Assembly: GCA_003001975.1 (NCBI GenBank) | Contig: PVUG01000014.1 | Location: 62,001 to 126,000 of the forward strand | Origin: Martelella mediterranea | GTDB lineage: Bacteria > Pseudomonadota > Alphaproteobacteria > Rhizobiales > Rhizobiaceae | Length of the DNA: 64,000 nt | Direction of reading: 5' to 3' | Part shown: piece after piece, positions 54,073 through 62,813 of the stretch | Layout of the letters: each line of letters begins with the position of its first letter | Position numbering within the stretch: position 1 is the stretch's first letter | Position numbers and translations under genes: made by a program | The notes under the pieces: model-generated | Told to the model about the DNA's origin: nothing | The model's database searches: none | Seen by the model: the letters and a program-made list of their open reading frames with translations, nothing else

Positions 54073-54101
54073 TTGTCAAATGTCAAAATTATGCGATAGA
54101 T
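54073..54101 (+). promoter_or_regulatory. Candidate sigma-70-type promoter
   Basis: TTGTCA (54073-54078), 17-base spacer, ATAGAT (54096-54101), in a locally A+T-rich stretch about 165 bp before the small zinc-ribbon gene. Assigned by eye only. Confidence 0.35.
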
Positions 54102-54268
54102 TCCGTTTAGATGAGTTTGTGCTAATATTCGATCGGCATTTTTATGCTGCATTGCGTCAGTATGCATGACGCGACCTCGTCCAGAAGAAGCGAAAAGCGC
54201 CTGAAGCCAAGCCCCTATCTGGCCGTTGTGGTCATTGACGTTGATGCCTTACAGAAGGACGCAGCGAA

Positions 54269-54439
54269 ATGCGGCTTTTCCATTGCAAGTTTTGCGGACA
54301 CCACCTTCGTTTCGGCCAGGCATTTTGTACAGCCTGTACAATGCCGACCAGACCGGCCAATCGCTACGGATTCTGGATCGCGGTCTTTATCATACTGTTG
54401 ATCGCTCTTCCGGCGATTGGGTTTTCTTTCCTGTTCTGA
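54269..54439 (+). CDS. Small zinc-ribbon, single-helix membrane protein
   Basis: A 56-residue protein easily missed because of its size. Residues 6-9 read CKFC and residues 20-23 read CTAC, a compact zinc-ribbon with four cysteines. After a short basic spacer (PTRPANR) comes one hydrophobic helix (WIAVFIILLIALPAIGFSFLF) that reaches the C terminus. AGAAGGAC lies ten bases before the ATG. The fold is that of small zinc-ribbon membrane proteins of unknown role. It stands between ppk2 and the antiporter, possibly monocistronic. Confidence 0.7.
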   Translation: MRLFHCKFCGHHLRFGQAFCTACTMPTRPANRYGFWIAVFIILLIALPAIGFSFLF

Positions 54440-54536
54440 ATTTTCGCAACGCCCTTTAATCCACATGTCAAAAACATGCTGCGATTGCTGACTCGCACGC
54501 CTGATTTCGGCTAAGGAAGAAGCTGAAATCGTTCAT

Positions 54537-54604
54537 GGCTTCGGTAAGGTCGTGACTTCGGTAAGGCCGTGGCTTCGGTCGGGTCGTGCGTTCGGGAAAG
54601 GGAG
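54537..54604 (+). repeat. 17-bp tandem repeat upstream of the antiporter
   Basis: Three near-identical 17-bp units (GGCTTCGGTAAGGTCGT type) at 54537-54553, 54554-54570 and 54571-54587, plus a decayed fourth at 54588-54604. The array ends 6 bp before the antiporter GTG and so includes its ribosome-binding region. Confidence 0.75.
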
Positions 54605-54610
54605 TGCGGG

Positions 54611-57199
54611 GTGGATCTCGCGATACTTGTCGCCATAGCAGCAGGCATATTCGCGGTCATCGGTTTGAGCGAACCGCTGGCCGCGCGTCTGCGGTTGCCT
54701 TATTCGGTGATCCTTGCCGGTATGGGCATCGGCATCGGCGTCGCTGCAACTTTCTTCTGGCAGACGAACCTGACCAATGCGCTCAACCCGCTGGCGCTCG
54801 GCATCCTCAACCTGCCGATCCGGGCGAGTTTCTTTCTAAATGTGTTTCTGCCGCTGCTGGTGTTTCAGGTGGCGCTCAATATCGACATCAGGCGCATGCT
54901 CGATGACTGGGTGCCGATCCTGGTGCTGGCCGTCTTCGCGGTGTTTGTGGCAATGCTCGCCGTCGGCTTTGCACTTTATCCGGTGGCCGGCCTGCCGCTT
55001 GCCGGTTGCCTGCTGATCGGCGCGATCGTTTCGACCACCGATCCTTCCGCGGTCGTCTCGATTTTCAAGGCGACGCCGTCGCCCCAGCGGCTGGCACGGA
55101 TTGTCGAAGGCGAAAGCCTGCTCAATGACGCGGCGGCCATCGCCCTGTTTTCACTGTTTCTGGGCTTTGTGACCGTCAATGTCGCCAATCCTGAAATCGG
55201 CCCCACACTGCTGACCTTTCCGTGGATTGCCGGGGTCGGTGGCCTGATCGGCATCGCCTTCGGCCGGATCGGGGTTGAGGTGATCGCCCGCATGCCGGAT
55301 TTTCCGCGCGGGCAGCTTTCTGTATCTATGGCGGTTCCGCCGCTCACCTTCCTGCTGGCCGAGCAGCTGTCTGCGTCGGGCGTGATTGCCGTGGTCGCGG
55401 CAGGCCTGACCATCAACCTGCATATGACAGCCCGTTTCACACCGGCAATGAACCTGCAAATGCGCGCCACATGGGATCTGATTGCTCACTGGGCCGGGTC
55501 ACTGATCTTCATTCTGGCGGCCATCCTGATCCCGAAGCTGCTGTCGGAATTCGTTCTTTATGACGTTTTGCTGATCGGGATCGTGGTTGTCGCGGCGCTG
55601 GCTGCCCGCGCGCTCATCCTCTTCGGCGTCTTGCCGGTCCTCACCCATTTCAGGCTCTCTCCGCAGATGGAGCGCCCCTACAGCGTTGCGATCCTGTGGG
55701 GCGGTCTGCGCGGCGCCGTCACCCTGGCGCTGGCGCTGGCGGTGACCGAGAACCGGTTCGTGCCGCCCGATGTCAAACACCAGGTCGGGCTGATCGCAAC
55801 CGGGTTTACCCTTTTCACCCTGATCGTGCAGGGCACGACGCTGCGCTGGATCATCAGGAAACTGCGGCTTGATCAGCTGAGCCCGCTGGATGTCGCGCTC
55901 TCCAATCAGGTGATTGCCGTGGCGTTGCAGAGTGTGCGCGAGCGCGTTGCCGAGACCGCGCGCGATCTAGGCCTGACGCGCGAGATTGTGCGCGACGAAG
56001 CCAAGCAGTTTGCCGAGCGTGTCGATGACGCCGTCTCGAAAACCGACGCCACGGAACAGCTTCAGGACAGGGATCGCGTCACGCTGGGCCTGGTGGCCCT
56101 TGCCGCGCATGAGCGCGATACCGTCCTTGATGAATACCGCAATCAGGTGATTTCCGCCGATCTGGCAGAACGCCTTGTGATCGGCGCGGACAGGATCATC
56201 GAGGCGACGCGGACAGGCGGACGTGCCGGCTACCGGACGGCGGCGCGCCAGACCTATGTCACCGGCCTGCGGTTTCGGGTTGCCACCTTGCTGCACAATT
56301 ACCTCGGCATCACGCGGCCGCTTGCCCGCATCGTGGAAGACCGGTTTGACGTTCTGGTGTTCTATGGAATGGTGCTGCCGCGCTTGGCGTTGTTCATCGA
56401 TGACCGCATCCGCCGCATCCATGGACGGCGCATTGCCGATCTGCTGCACGAATTGCTGAACCGTCGTCTTGATGAGGCCCGTCAGGAACTGGAAAGCCTG
56501 CGCCTTCAGTTCCCCGGTTATGCGGAGGCGCTGGAACGGCGGCTGATCCGGCGGACCACATTGCAGCTTGAGGAAGGCGAGTATGAAGCGCTGGTGGAAG
56601 ACGGGCTGATCGGCCCCGAACTGCGATCCACCCTCGGTGCGGACATCGACAGGCGCCGGGCGCGGCTGAAGGGCAGGCCCGTTCTCGATCTCAGACAGCA
56701 GAAGTCCGTGACGATCGACGGATTTGCCGCATTTGCCGATTTCAGCGAGAAGGAGCGCAAGCTGCTCGGCAAGAAGGTCCGCATTGTCTATGCCGCTCCC
56801 GGTCAGCAGATATTGCGGAAGGAAAGTTCGGCCCGCGAAGTCTGGTTCATTGCCGCAGGCACGGTAAATGTCGTGACCGACGGCGTGAAGATAAGGCTGA
56901 CGGAGGGCGATCTGTTCGGCCAGTTCGCCGTGCTCGCCCGGTGGCGCAGGCCGATCCAGGTTACGGCGGTGACGGATTGCACGCTTTTGACGCTGGATGA
57001 ACACACCTTTCGCACGCTCGTCTCGCGCGAAGGCACATTCCGCACGGCCGTGATCGAAAGCGCGGCCGCGCGCGGCGTCGAAATTCCACCCGAGGTTTTC
57101 GACCAACCGGAAGAGCAGCGGACCGGCACAATCCGCGCGATTCTGGTCAAGGCCGGATCGCTGCGCCTCAAGGCGCGCAAGGCGTCTGCAGAACGCTAG
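54611..57199 (+). CDS. CPA1-type Na+/H+ antiporter with cyclic-nucleotide-binding-like domain
   Basis: An 862-residue protein. Residues about 1-420 form a Na+/H+ exchanger membrane domain with twelve or so helices; GAIVSTTDPSAVVSIFK and ESLLNDAAAIALF hold the ion-site Asp residues, and WGGLRGAVTLALALAV follows. A helical cytoplasmic region (about 430-700) leads to a cNMP-binding-like beta roll (about 735-830: APGQQILRKESSAREVWFIAAGTV, EGDLFGQFAVL). The layout resembles SOS1-like exchangers. GTG at 54611 after GGGAGTGCGG is chosen over ATG 54569, which lies in the tandem repeat. Confidence 0.88.
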   Translation: MDLAILVAIAAGIFAVIGLSEPLAARLRLPYSVILAGMGIGIGVAATFFWQTNLTNALNPLALGILNLPIRASFFLNVFLPLLVFQVALNIDIRRMLDDWVPILVLAVFAVFVAMLAVGFALYPVAGLPLAGCLLIGAIVSTTDPSAVVSIFKATPSPQRLARIVEGESLLNDAAAIALFSLFLGFVTVNVANPEIGPTLLTFPWIAGVGGLIGIAFGRIGVEVIARMPDFPRGQLSVSMAVPPLTFLLAEQLSASGVIAVVAAGLTINLHMTARFTPAMNLQMRATWDLIAHWAGSLIFILAAILIPKLLSEFVLYDVLLIGIVVVAALAARALILFGVLPVLTHFRLSPQMERPYSVAILWGGLRGAVTLALALAVTENRFVPPDVKHQVGLIATGFTLFTLIVQGTTLRWIIRKLRLDQLSPLDVALSNQVIAVALQSVRERVAETARDLGLTREIVRDEAKQFAERVDDAVSKTDATEQLQDRDRVTLGLVALAAHERDTVLDEYRNQVISADLAERLVIGADRIIEATRTGGRAGYRTAARQTYVTGLRFRVATLLHNYLGITRPLARIVEDRFDVLVFYGMVLPRLALFIDDRIRRIHGRRIADLLHELLNRRLDEARQELESLRLQFPGYAEALERRLIRRTTLQLEEGEYEALVEDGLIGPELRSTLGADIDRRRARLKGRPVLDLRQQKSVTIDGFAAFADFSEKERKLLGKKVRIVYAAPGQQILRKESSAREVWFIAAGTVNVVTDGVKIRLTEGDLFGQFAVLARWRRPIQVTAVTDCTLLTLDEHTFRTLVSREGTFRTAVIESAAARGVEIPPEVFDQPEEQRTGTIRAILVKAGSLRLKARKASAER

Positions 57200-57223
57200 A
57201 ATTCAAGGCGTATCGTTCGGCAG

Positions 57224-57249
57224 GGCACGGGATTTCCGTTCCCGTTGCC
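57224..57249 (+). terminator. Possible terminator after the antiporter
   Basis: GGCACGGGA pairs with TCCCGTTGCC around a seven-base loop with one bulged T. A looser T-rich stretch follows some 15 bases later. Confidence 0.4.
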
Positions 57250-57350
57250 GGTCTTTCAGGGCTATTTTTCCGTTTTTGTTCAAGAAACCCAATTTCCCTC
57301 TTGCGCGCAGAAACCCGAAAGTCTAATGGGGACGGGCCGTTATGGCTGGT

Positions 57351-57427
<77 letters not shown>

Positions 57428-57643
57428 TTTAAACTTCCCCCAATTTTCTTGATAAAACAATCAGATATGGGCGATGTGAGTCTGAAGTCACGTCACCATT
57501 CTGCGTGGTATCATCGCGCCATATGGCCGTTTGACGGATTTGTTCGGTTGCGGGCAGACGGTTTTCATCCAGATCAAAAAGGTCTAGAAATCGCTTCAAT
57601 GTAACCGGGGCGGATGAAGTCTGGTTCTGTGAAGGGAGAGATG

Positions 57644-58597
57644 ATGACGGATGCGGTAAAGGGCAGTTGTTGCGCCGTTTCTCGAAATGCCTCGCAGCCG
57701 CCGCCGGCTGCTGCCGCAACGGTGCGTGACGCGCCGGTAACGGCGGGCCAACGGGTCAATCCGATTTTCATTCCCGGCGGGCGCAGCCATGTCGGCACCG
57801 ACAAGCCTGAAATTCCGCTTGATGGCGAAGGCCCGGCGCGCAGCGTCAAGCTCAATCCGTTTCATCTTGAGGCCGAGGCGGTGACCGTCCGCCGCTTTTC
57901 CGATTTCGTGGCTGCGACAGGTTATGTCAGCGAGGCGGAGCGTTTCGGCTGGTCGGCGGTGTTTGCCGGGCTTTTGCCGCCGGATAGCGATGTGAACGGA
58001 AATGCGCCTTCGACGCCCTGGTGGGTGCGTATCGATGGCGCGTACTGGCGTCAGCCCGAGGGGCCGGGCAGCAACACCGATGACAGGCTCGACCACCCCG
58101 TGACCCAGGTTTCCCTTGCCGATGCGCAGGCTTTCGCCGAATGGGTCGGCGGCCGGTTGCCGAGCGAGGCGGAATGGGAGCGGGCCGCCCATGGCGGCGT
58201 GCGTGGCCGCAAATTCACCTGGGGCAATGCCGAGCCGGACGACGAGACCATCTTCTGCAACATCTGGCAGGGACAGTTTCCGCATCACAATACGATGGCC
58301 GATGGCTATATGGCGACAGCCCCCGCGCGCTCCTTCGAGCCGAATGAGGGCGGTTTCTACAACATGGCCGGTAATGTCTGGGAGTGGACCGCCGATCCCT
58401 ATCGCATTCGCTCGCTGTCACGCCATGCCAAGAAGCGCAATGCCGATGCGGTGGCCGCCGATGAGCGGCTCTTGAAGGGCGGCTCGTTCCTCTGCCATAT
58501 TTCCTATTGCTACCGCTACAGGATTGCCGCGCGCATGGCGCTCACACCGGATAGCGCGGCCAGCAATGTCGGCTTTCGTGTCGCTTACGACGCCTGA
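57644..58597 (+). CDS. Formylglycine-generating enzyme (SUMF1 family)
   Basis: A 317-residue enzyme of the FGE-sulfatase fold, which oxidises a cysteine in sulfatases to the catalytic formylglycine. The two active-site cysteines are in the canonical context (LLKGGSFLCHISYCYRYRIAAR). FNRF-like fold marks include PVTQVSLADAQAFAEW, GRLPSEAEWERAA and NMAGNVWEWTAD. No signal peptide is seen; a Cys-Cys pair lies near residue 9. GGGAG sits five bases before ATG 57644; ATG 57641 is too close. No sulfatase gene lies in the window. Confidence 0.92.
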   Translation: MTDAVKGSCCAVSRNASQPPPAAAATVRDAPVTAGQRVNPIFIPGGRSHVGTDKPEIPLDGEGPARSVKLNPFHLEAEAVTVRRFSDFVAATGYVSEAERFGWSAVFAGLLPPDSDVNGNAPSTPWWVRIDGAYWRQPEGPGSNTDDRLDHPVTQVSLADAQAFAEWVGGRLPSEAEWERAAHGGVRGRKFTWGNAEPDDETIFCNIWQGQFPHHNTMADGYMATAPARSFEPNEGGFYNMAGNVWEWTADPYRIRSLSRHAKKRNADAVAADERLLKGGSFLCHISYCYRYRIAARMALTPDSAASNVGFRVAYDA

Positions 58598-58604
58598 CGC
58601 TTCG

Positions 58605-58624
58605 GCCTGAGGCCTGCCTCAGGC
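58605..58624. terminator. Hairpin between convergent FGE and ClC genes
   Basis: GCCTGAGG/CCTCAGGC with a four-base loop spans the 21-bp gap and overlaps the stop codon of the leftward gene. It may serve as a two-way terminator; T runs are absent. Confidence 0.45.
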
Positions 58625-59974
58625 AATACCGGTGCCCGAACGCTTTTTCGGCATGCGCTCGGGGTGGACGCCGGCCTGTGCAAGGGTGCGTTCCAGAAGC
58701 TGCTCGTAGATCGGATGGCCACCGAGCCACTGGGCAATCAGGTTGGCTGTCAGGCAGGTGGCGATCAGCGGCATGGTCATCGTATAGGCACCGGTGAGTT
58801 CCAGCGTCAGCGCCACGCCGACAATCGGGGCGCGCACGGAGGCGGAAAACAGGCCGCCCATGGCTGCAATCCCGAAGGCGAGCGGCACGGCGGTTCCGGC
58901 AGGCAGCAGACCTTCAAGCGAAGTGCCGAAGGCAAGGCCGATACAGATGGCGAGCGCCAGCATCGGCGCGAAAATGCCGCCCGGCGTGCCCGTGGAATAG
59001 CTGGCCACCATGCTGATGTAACGCAGCACCGCAAGCCCCAGAAGGGCGCTCAGCGCCAGATGTTCGCGCGCCATCATGACAATCACGTTCTCGCCGCCCG
59101 TGACGGCGCGCGGAAACAGAATGAACATCGCCCCGACGGCAAGGCCGATCAACGCCGGCATCAGGAAGGGCACGTGTTTGTGCATCCGTATGACGAAGCC
59201 GCTCACGGCCATGAGCGCGGCATTGAGGCTGACGCCGATGGCCCCCAGAACGCAACCAAGCAGCACGAAGGCCGGCAGCAGGGCGAGCGCGGGGGCGGGA
59301 ACCGACATCGAGAAATCCGGTGCCGTGCCGCCGATGACCTCTGTCATCACGGTCGAAAAGAAGGCGGCGGCGATAACGCCCATATAGGTGCGGAATGTGT
59401 AGGGAAACTGGCTGTGGGTTTCCTCGATGATGAACAGCACGGCGGCCAGCGGCGCGTTGAAGGCGCAGGCAAGCCCTGCCGCAGCCCCGGCGCCCAGAAG
59501 CCCGCGCCGCTCGACATCGGAGACCTTGAAAAATCCGGTGATCGCTGCCGAAAGCGATGCCCCGATATGGATCGTCGGCCCTTCGCGACCGAGCACAAGC
59601 CCCGACGACAATGCGGCGATACCGGTCAGAAATTTCACCGGAAGAACCCTGCGCCAGTGCACGGTGCGCAGGTTGCTCATCGCGCCTTCGATTTCCTGCA
59701 CGCCGCTGCCGCCCGCCTCTGGCGCATAACGGCGGACGATATAGACCGAGGCAACGGTGATGCACATGGTGATGACCGCGGCGGCTGCGACCAGAACCGC
59801 GCCGTTCAGGTGGTGCGCCAGCTCTTCCGGCCATCGCAGCAGTCTGTCGATGACGAGATGGAAGAACGACCCGACAGTTCCGGTCAGAACGCCCGCGGCC
59901 ACTGCCAGAATGATGAAACGCGCTTCGGCACGCCGGTTGCCGGGTTGATCGGGAAGCTGTGACATGTCATCCAT
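58619..59974 (-). CDS. ClC-family chloride/proton antiporter
   Basis: A 451-residue membrane protein with the ClC signature motifs: GGSGVQEIEGA, GREGPTIHIG with the gating Glu, the proton-path Glu region LFIIEETHSQF and GTPGGIFAPML. Presence of both glutamates suggests a 2Cl-/H+ exchanger rather than a channel. No cytoplasmic CBS domains follow. No start has a good ribosome site; ATG 59974 or 59965 fit the family length. Possible role in acid resistance with the neighbouring ion genes. Confidence 0.93.
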   Translation of the reverse strand: MDDMSQLPDQPGNRRAEARFIILAVAAGVLTGTVGSFFHLVIDRLLRWPEELAHHLNGAVLVAAAAVITMCITVASVYIVRRYAPEAGGSGVQEIEGAMSNLRTVHWRRVLPVKFLTGIAALSSGLVLGREGPTIHIGASLSAAITGFFKVSDVERRGLLGAGAAAGLACAFNAPLAAVLFIIEETHSQFPYTFRTYMGVIAAAFFSTVMTEVIGGTAPDFSMSVPAPALALLPAFVLLGCVLGAIGVSLNAALMAVSGFVIRMHKHVPFLMPALIGLAVGAMFILFPRAVTGGENVIVMMAREHLALSALLGLAVLRYISMVASYSTGTPGGIFAPMLALAICIGLAFGTSLEGLLPAGTAVPLAFGIAAMGGLFSASVRAPIVGVALTLELTGAYTMTMPLIATCLTANLIAQWLGGHPIYEQLLERTLAQAGVHPERMPKKRSGTGIA

Positions 59975-60202
59975 GAGGAACGCGCCGGATTGCAAAGGGT
60001 CAGTATCAGCAGAAAAGTGGGTATGTCATGCCTGTTTGCGTTGCAGGCGCGCCATGTGTCATCCCCTTCACGCAGGCTCAGTATGCAGACAAGCGAAATG
60101 AAGTCCAGCCTTGGCGACGGGTCGTTCACACCTGTTGGGCAAACTGTCATCAAGGTTTCAAACGGCTTTGTTTCATAAGGGAAAACTGAAAGGAGCTCTG
60201 CC

Positions 60203-61246
60203 GTGACGGATGCAACAGCTGGTGATTTTGAACTGGGCGCTCCTCTGACGCCGCTGGCGCGGATAACCGATACCTCACCGTTGACGCTGAAGCCGGATAC
60301 GAGCTGCGGCGAGGCCGTGAAGCTTTTTTCCAAGAGGGCAGGCAGGCACACGACGATGGCCTGCATTCGTGATGCGCAGGGGCTTTTTGCCGGTGTCGTC
60401 TGCCTGCATGACTGTCTGCGCCATCCGGCGGATGAACCCGTTGGCAAGATCGCACGGACTGACGGTCCGGTGGCGCAATCCGGCCGGTCTGCCGAATCCG
60501 TGGCCCACGAGATGGTTGAGGGCGACTGTGATTTCATGCCGGTCGTGGACCCGCAAAACCGGCTTGTCGGCGCCGTGGAAGGCGCAACAGCCAGCCGCTT
60601 CATGGTGGATACGCTTCAGGAGGACGCCCAGGTTTTTGTCGGCCTTTCCGGGGCGGTCAACGATGATTATTTCGAACATTCCGTATGGTCCGATTTCCGC
60701 CGCCGCTTTCCCTGGGTGCTGGGGCTGGCAATTGCCGGTCTTGCCGCGGGCTATGTCGTCCACATCTACGAAAGCGCGCTCGATGCGCTGGTGATCCTCG
60801 CGCTCTATATGCCGATGGTTGCCGATACCGGCGGTAATGTCGGCACCCAGTCGGCAAGTCTCGTCACCCGTGTTCTGACCACCGGCAGTATTCGCTGGAG
60901 CCAGGCCGTTTCGATCATGTGGCGGGAAATGCGGGTGTCGTTGATGATGGCTGCGATGCTGTTTGCCTTCGCCTTCCTCAAGGTGGTGCTGATTTCCAAT
61001 GTCGCTGACGTGCCGGAGGGGCTGACACTTTCGGGCATCGGGCTGGCGATTGCCGTTGCGCTGGCCGCTCAGGTGGTCTCGGCCACGCTGATCGGCGCAT
61101 TGCTGCCGCTCGGGGCCATTGCGGTGAAGCAGGACCCGGCCGTCGTTTCAGGTCCGGCCCTGACCACGATTGTCGATCTGACCGGGCTTCTGCTCTATTT
61201 CACCATCACCACCATGATGCTCGGTATCGTCGTCGTCCACCAGTAG
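60203..61246 (+). CDS. Short MgtE-like magnesium transporter
   Basis: A 347-residue protein. Residues about 15-140 look like a CBS pair (VEGDCDFMPVVDPQNRLVGAVEG), and residues about 160-347 are the MgtE membrane domain with five helices: ADTGGNVGTQSASL, then the late TTIVDLTGLLLYF that holds the conserved pore Asp. The N-terminal MgtE_N superhelix is missing, and the GNxGxQ motif reads GNVGTQS. GTG start at 60203 after AAAGGAG. It is expected to move Mg2+ or a related ion; the metal-gating mode may differ. Confidence 0.8.
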   Translation: MTDATAGDFELGAPLTPLARITDTSPLTLKPDTSCGEAVKLFSKRAGRHTTMACIRDAQGLFAGVVCLHDCLRHPADEPVGKIARTDGPVAQSGRSAESVAHEMVEGDCDFMPVVDPQNRLVGAVEGATASRFMVDTLQEDAQVFVGLSGAVNDDYFEHSVWSDFRRRFPWVLGLAIAGLAAGYVVHIYESALDALVILALYMPMVADTGGNVGTQSASLVTRVLTTGSIRWSQAVSIMWREMRVSLMMAAMLFAFAFLKVVLISNVADVPEGLTLSGIGLAIAVALAAQVVSATLIGALLPLGAIAVKQDPAVVSGPALTTIVDLTGLLLYFTITTMMLGIVVVHQ

Positions 61247-61249
61247 ATT

Positions 61250-62101
61250 TCAGACCGCAGCATTGTTTCCCGCATGGCGGGCTTCGCGCATGCTGAGGGC
61301 GGCCGCGAGGGCGAAACAGAACGCACCCAGCCAGAGGTTGGCGTTGGAAATATCCATCACGACGTCCGAGATACCGTGACGTGGCACATAGGCAATCGTC
61401 GAAGCGATCATGAAGGCGATGCAGCCGATAAGGTTGATTGCCGCAATCCACCAGCCAAGTTCGCGGCGGGGGCGGGAGAAATGGGCGTGGCCAACCTCGA
61501 TATAGGCGAGATAGGCCGAGACCAGAAACAGCACCGAGCCGATCATGCCGGGCACCCAGATCACAAGGTCCTGAGCAGCCCAGCCCTTCGGCGTGTTGAT
61601 GGCATCGAACGTGTTGAAATTGAAGGCCACGGTGCCGATGAACTGGGTGATGGCGCTGAGCCAGCCGGGGCTTTCGGGTGACCATCCTAAGAGCTTGACC
61701 CGCGTGCCGGCGGTCGCTGCCGTCTGGTCGGCATTGGCGGCCTGGAACAGTTGCAGATAGGCGGCGGTCGTGAACGGAATGGAACCGATGAAGAAGGTGA
61801 CATTGGTCGTCCAGCCCGGCAGGCCGGCAACGATTTTCGGAAACAGCGCCATGGCGCTGCCGGCCATGAACAGCGAGGCGCCGATCACGAAAACAAGGCC
61901 CATGATCCAGTTATAGAACGCAGTCTGCCAGACGGGGGCGCGTACACCCGCCAGTGCGCGCCTGTGTCTGAACAGGCCCTTGCGGTGATCGCGGGCACGC
62001 CAGTCTAGCAGTTGCCCGCCGCGCGTTTCATGGCGCAGCGTCACGAAAGGCCACGGCCCTCGCTGAAGATGCGCCTCGGCATGGGTGACCTGTGACATCA
62101 T
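61250..62101 (-). CDS. Uncharacterised multi-helix membrane protein
   Basis: A protein of about 283 residues that I cannot assign. After a 50-residue cytoplasmic start with many Arg and His, about seven hydrophobic helices follow. Two blocks look like internal repeats: FFIGSIPFTTAAYLQLFQAAN and FIGTVAFNFNTFDAIN, each after a Trp-rich segment; this recalls YrhK-type domains but is not proof. Start is uncertain: ATG 62101 or 62098 after AGAAGA, or ATG 62122. It ends 3 bp from the convergent MgtE-like gene. Confidence 0.7.
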   Translation of the reverse strand: MMSQVTHAEAHLQRGPWPFVTLRHETRGGQLLDWRARDHRKGLFRHRRALAGVRAPVWQTAFYNWIMGLVFVIGASLFMAGSAMALFPKIVAGLPGWTTNVTFFIGSIPFTTAAYLQLFQAANADQTAATAGTRVKLLGWSPESPGWLSAITQFIGTVAFNFNTFDAINTPKGWAAQDLVIWVPGMIGSVLFLVSAYLAYIEVGHAHFSRPRRELGWWIAAINLIGCIAFMIASTIAYVPRHGISDVVMDISNANLWLGAFCFALAAALSMREARHAGNNAAV

Positions 62102-62312
62102 GAAATCTTCTGTTATTGGCATGTATCCGGTTGCCGGCGACTTTGGCTGCTTGCGCGCACAAGGTCAACACAGCCGGTTGTGTGCATTGTCTGAAACGAT
62201 CTGTGATCCGGTGTTGATTGCAAAACGCTTTCGGGCAAAACTCACCGACCGCGCTTGCTGAGCGGGACGGCAAACCGATGCGACATACGGTAAAAGAGAG
62301 GGACAGTTACAG

Positions 62313-62813
62313 ATGGATCGTGCTCACGACCCGAGCCAGCTCGAGATGGTGGTCTTGATGACGCCCGATATGGCGAATTTTTCCGGAAAGGTGCATGGCG
62401 GTGCGCTGCTGAGCCTGCTTGACCGGGTCGCATATTCCTGCGCCGCCCGCTATTCGCAGGACTATGCCGTCACGCTGTCGGTCGATCAGGTCACGTTCAA
62501 GGAACCGATTGCCGTTGGCGAACTGGTGACGCTGCGCTCATCGGTCAACTATACCGGCCGGACGTCCATGGAAATCGGCATCCGTGTTGAAGCGGAAGAT
62601 GTTCGCAGCGGTCAGCGGCGGCATACGAATTCCTGTTATTTTACCATGGTGGCGGTGGATGAACACGGCAAACCGACCCCTGTTCCGCCTCTTGATCTGA
62701 ACACGGACGACAAGAAACGCCGGTTCGAGGAAGCAAAGATGCGCCACCAGCTGCGCCGTGAATATGCCGAGAAGTTCAGGGACCTCAAATCGGGCAAGGC
62801 CGACCGGGGATGA
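62313..62813 (+). CDS. Acyl-CoA thioesterase (hotdog fold)
   Basis: A 166-residue hotdog-fold thioesterase of the YciA/BACH type. The block ANFSGKVHGGALLSLLDRVAY carries the catalytic region, followed by DQVTFKEPIAVGELVTLRSSV. It hydrolyses acyl-CoA esters in the cytoplasm. The stop overlaps the start of the acetyltransferase gene (ATGA). Ribosome site AGAGAGGGA. Confidence 0.9.
   Translation: MDRAHDPSQLEMVVLMTPDMANFSGKVHGGALLSLLDRVAYSCAARYSQDYAVTLSVDQVTFKEPIAVGELVTLRSSVNYTGRTSMEIGIRVEAEDVRSGQRRHTNSCYFTMVAVDEHGKPTPVPPLDLNTDDKKRRFEEAKMRHQLRREYAEKFRDLKSGKADRG

Noticed and set aside
54325-54341. Perfect palindrome TTGTACAG-C-CTGTACAA that looks like an operator
   Set aside because: It lies inside the small zinc-ribbon gene and arises from the repeated TGTACA codons of its Cys-Thr-Ala-Cys-Thr stretch, so coding explains it.
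54144-54401. 85-residue open frame overlapping the zinc-ribbon gene in another frame
   Set aside because: It has no domain-like features, and the overlapping frame encodes a coherent Cys4-plus-helix protein with a better ribosome site.
57467-57604. 45-residue open frame after tRNA-Pro
   Set aside because: No ribosome site, no recognisable domain and no neighbour in support; it is probably chance.
59975-60202. Possible magnesium riboswitch before the MgtE-like gene
   Set aside because: I found no M-box-like conserved stems or terminator/anti-terminator pair in the 228 bp; only an ordinary ribosome site is visible.
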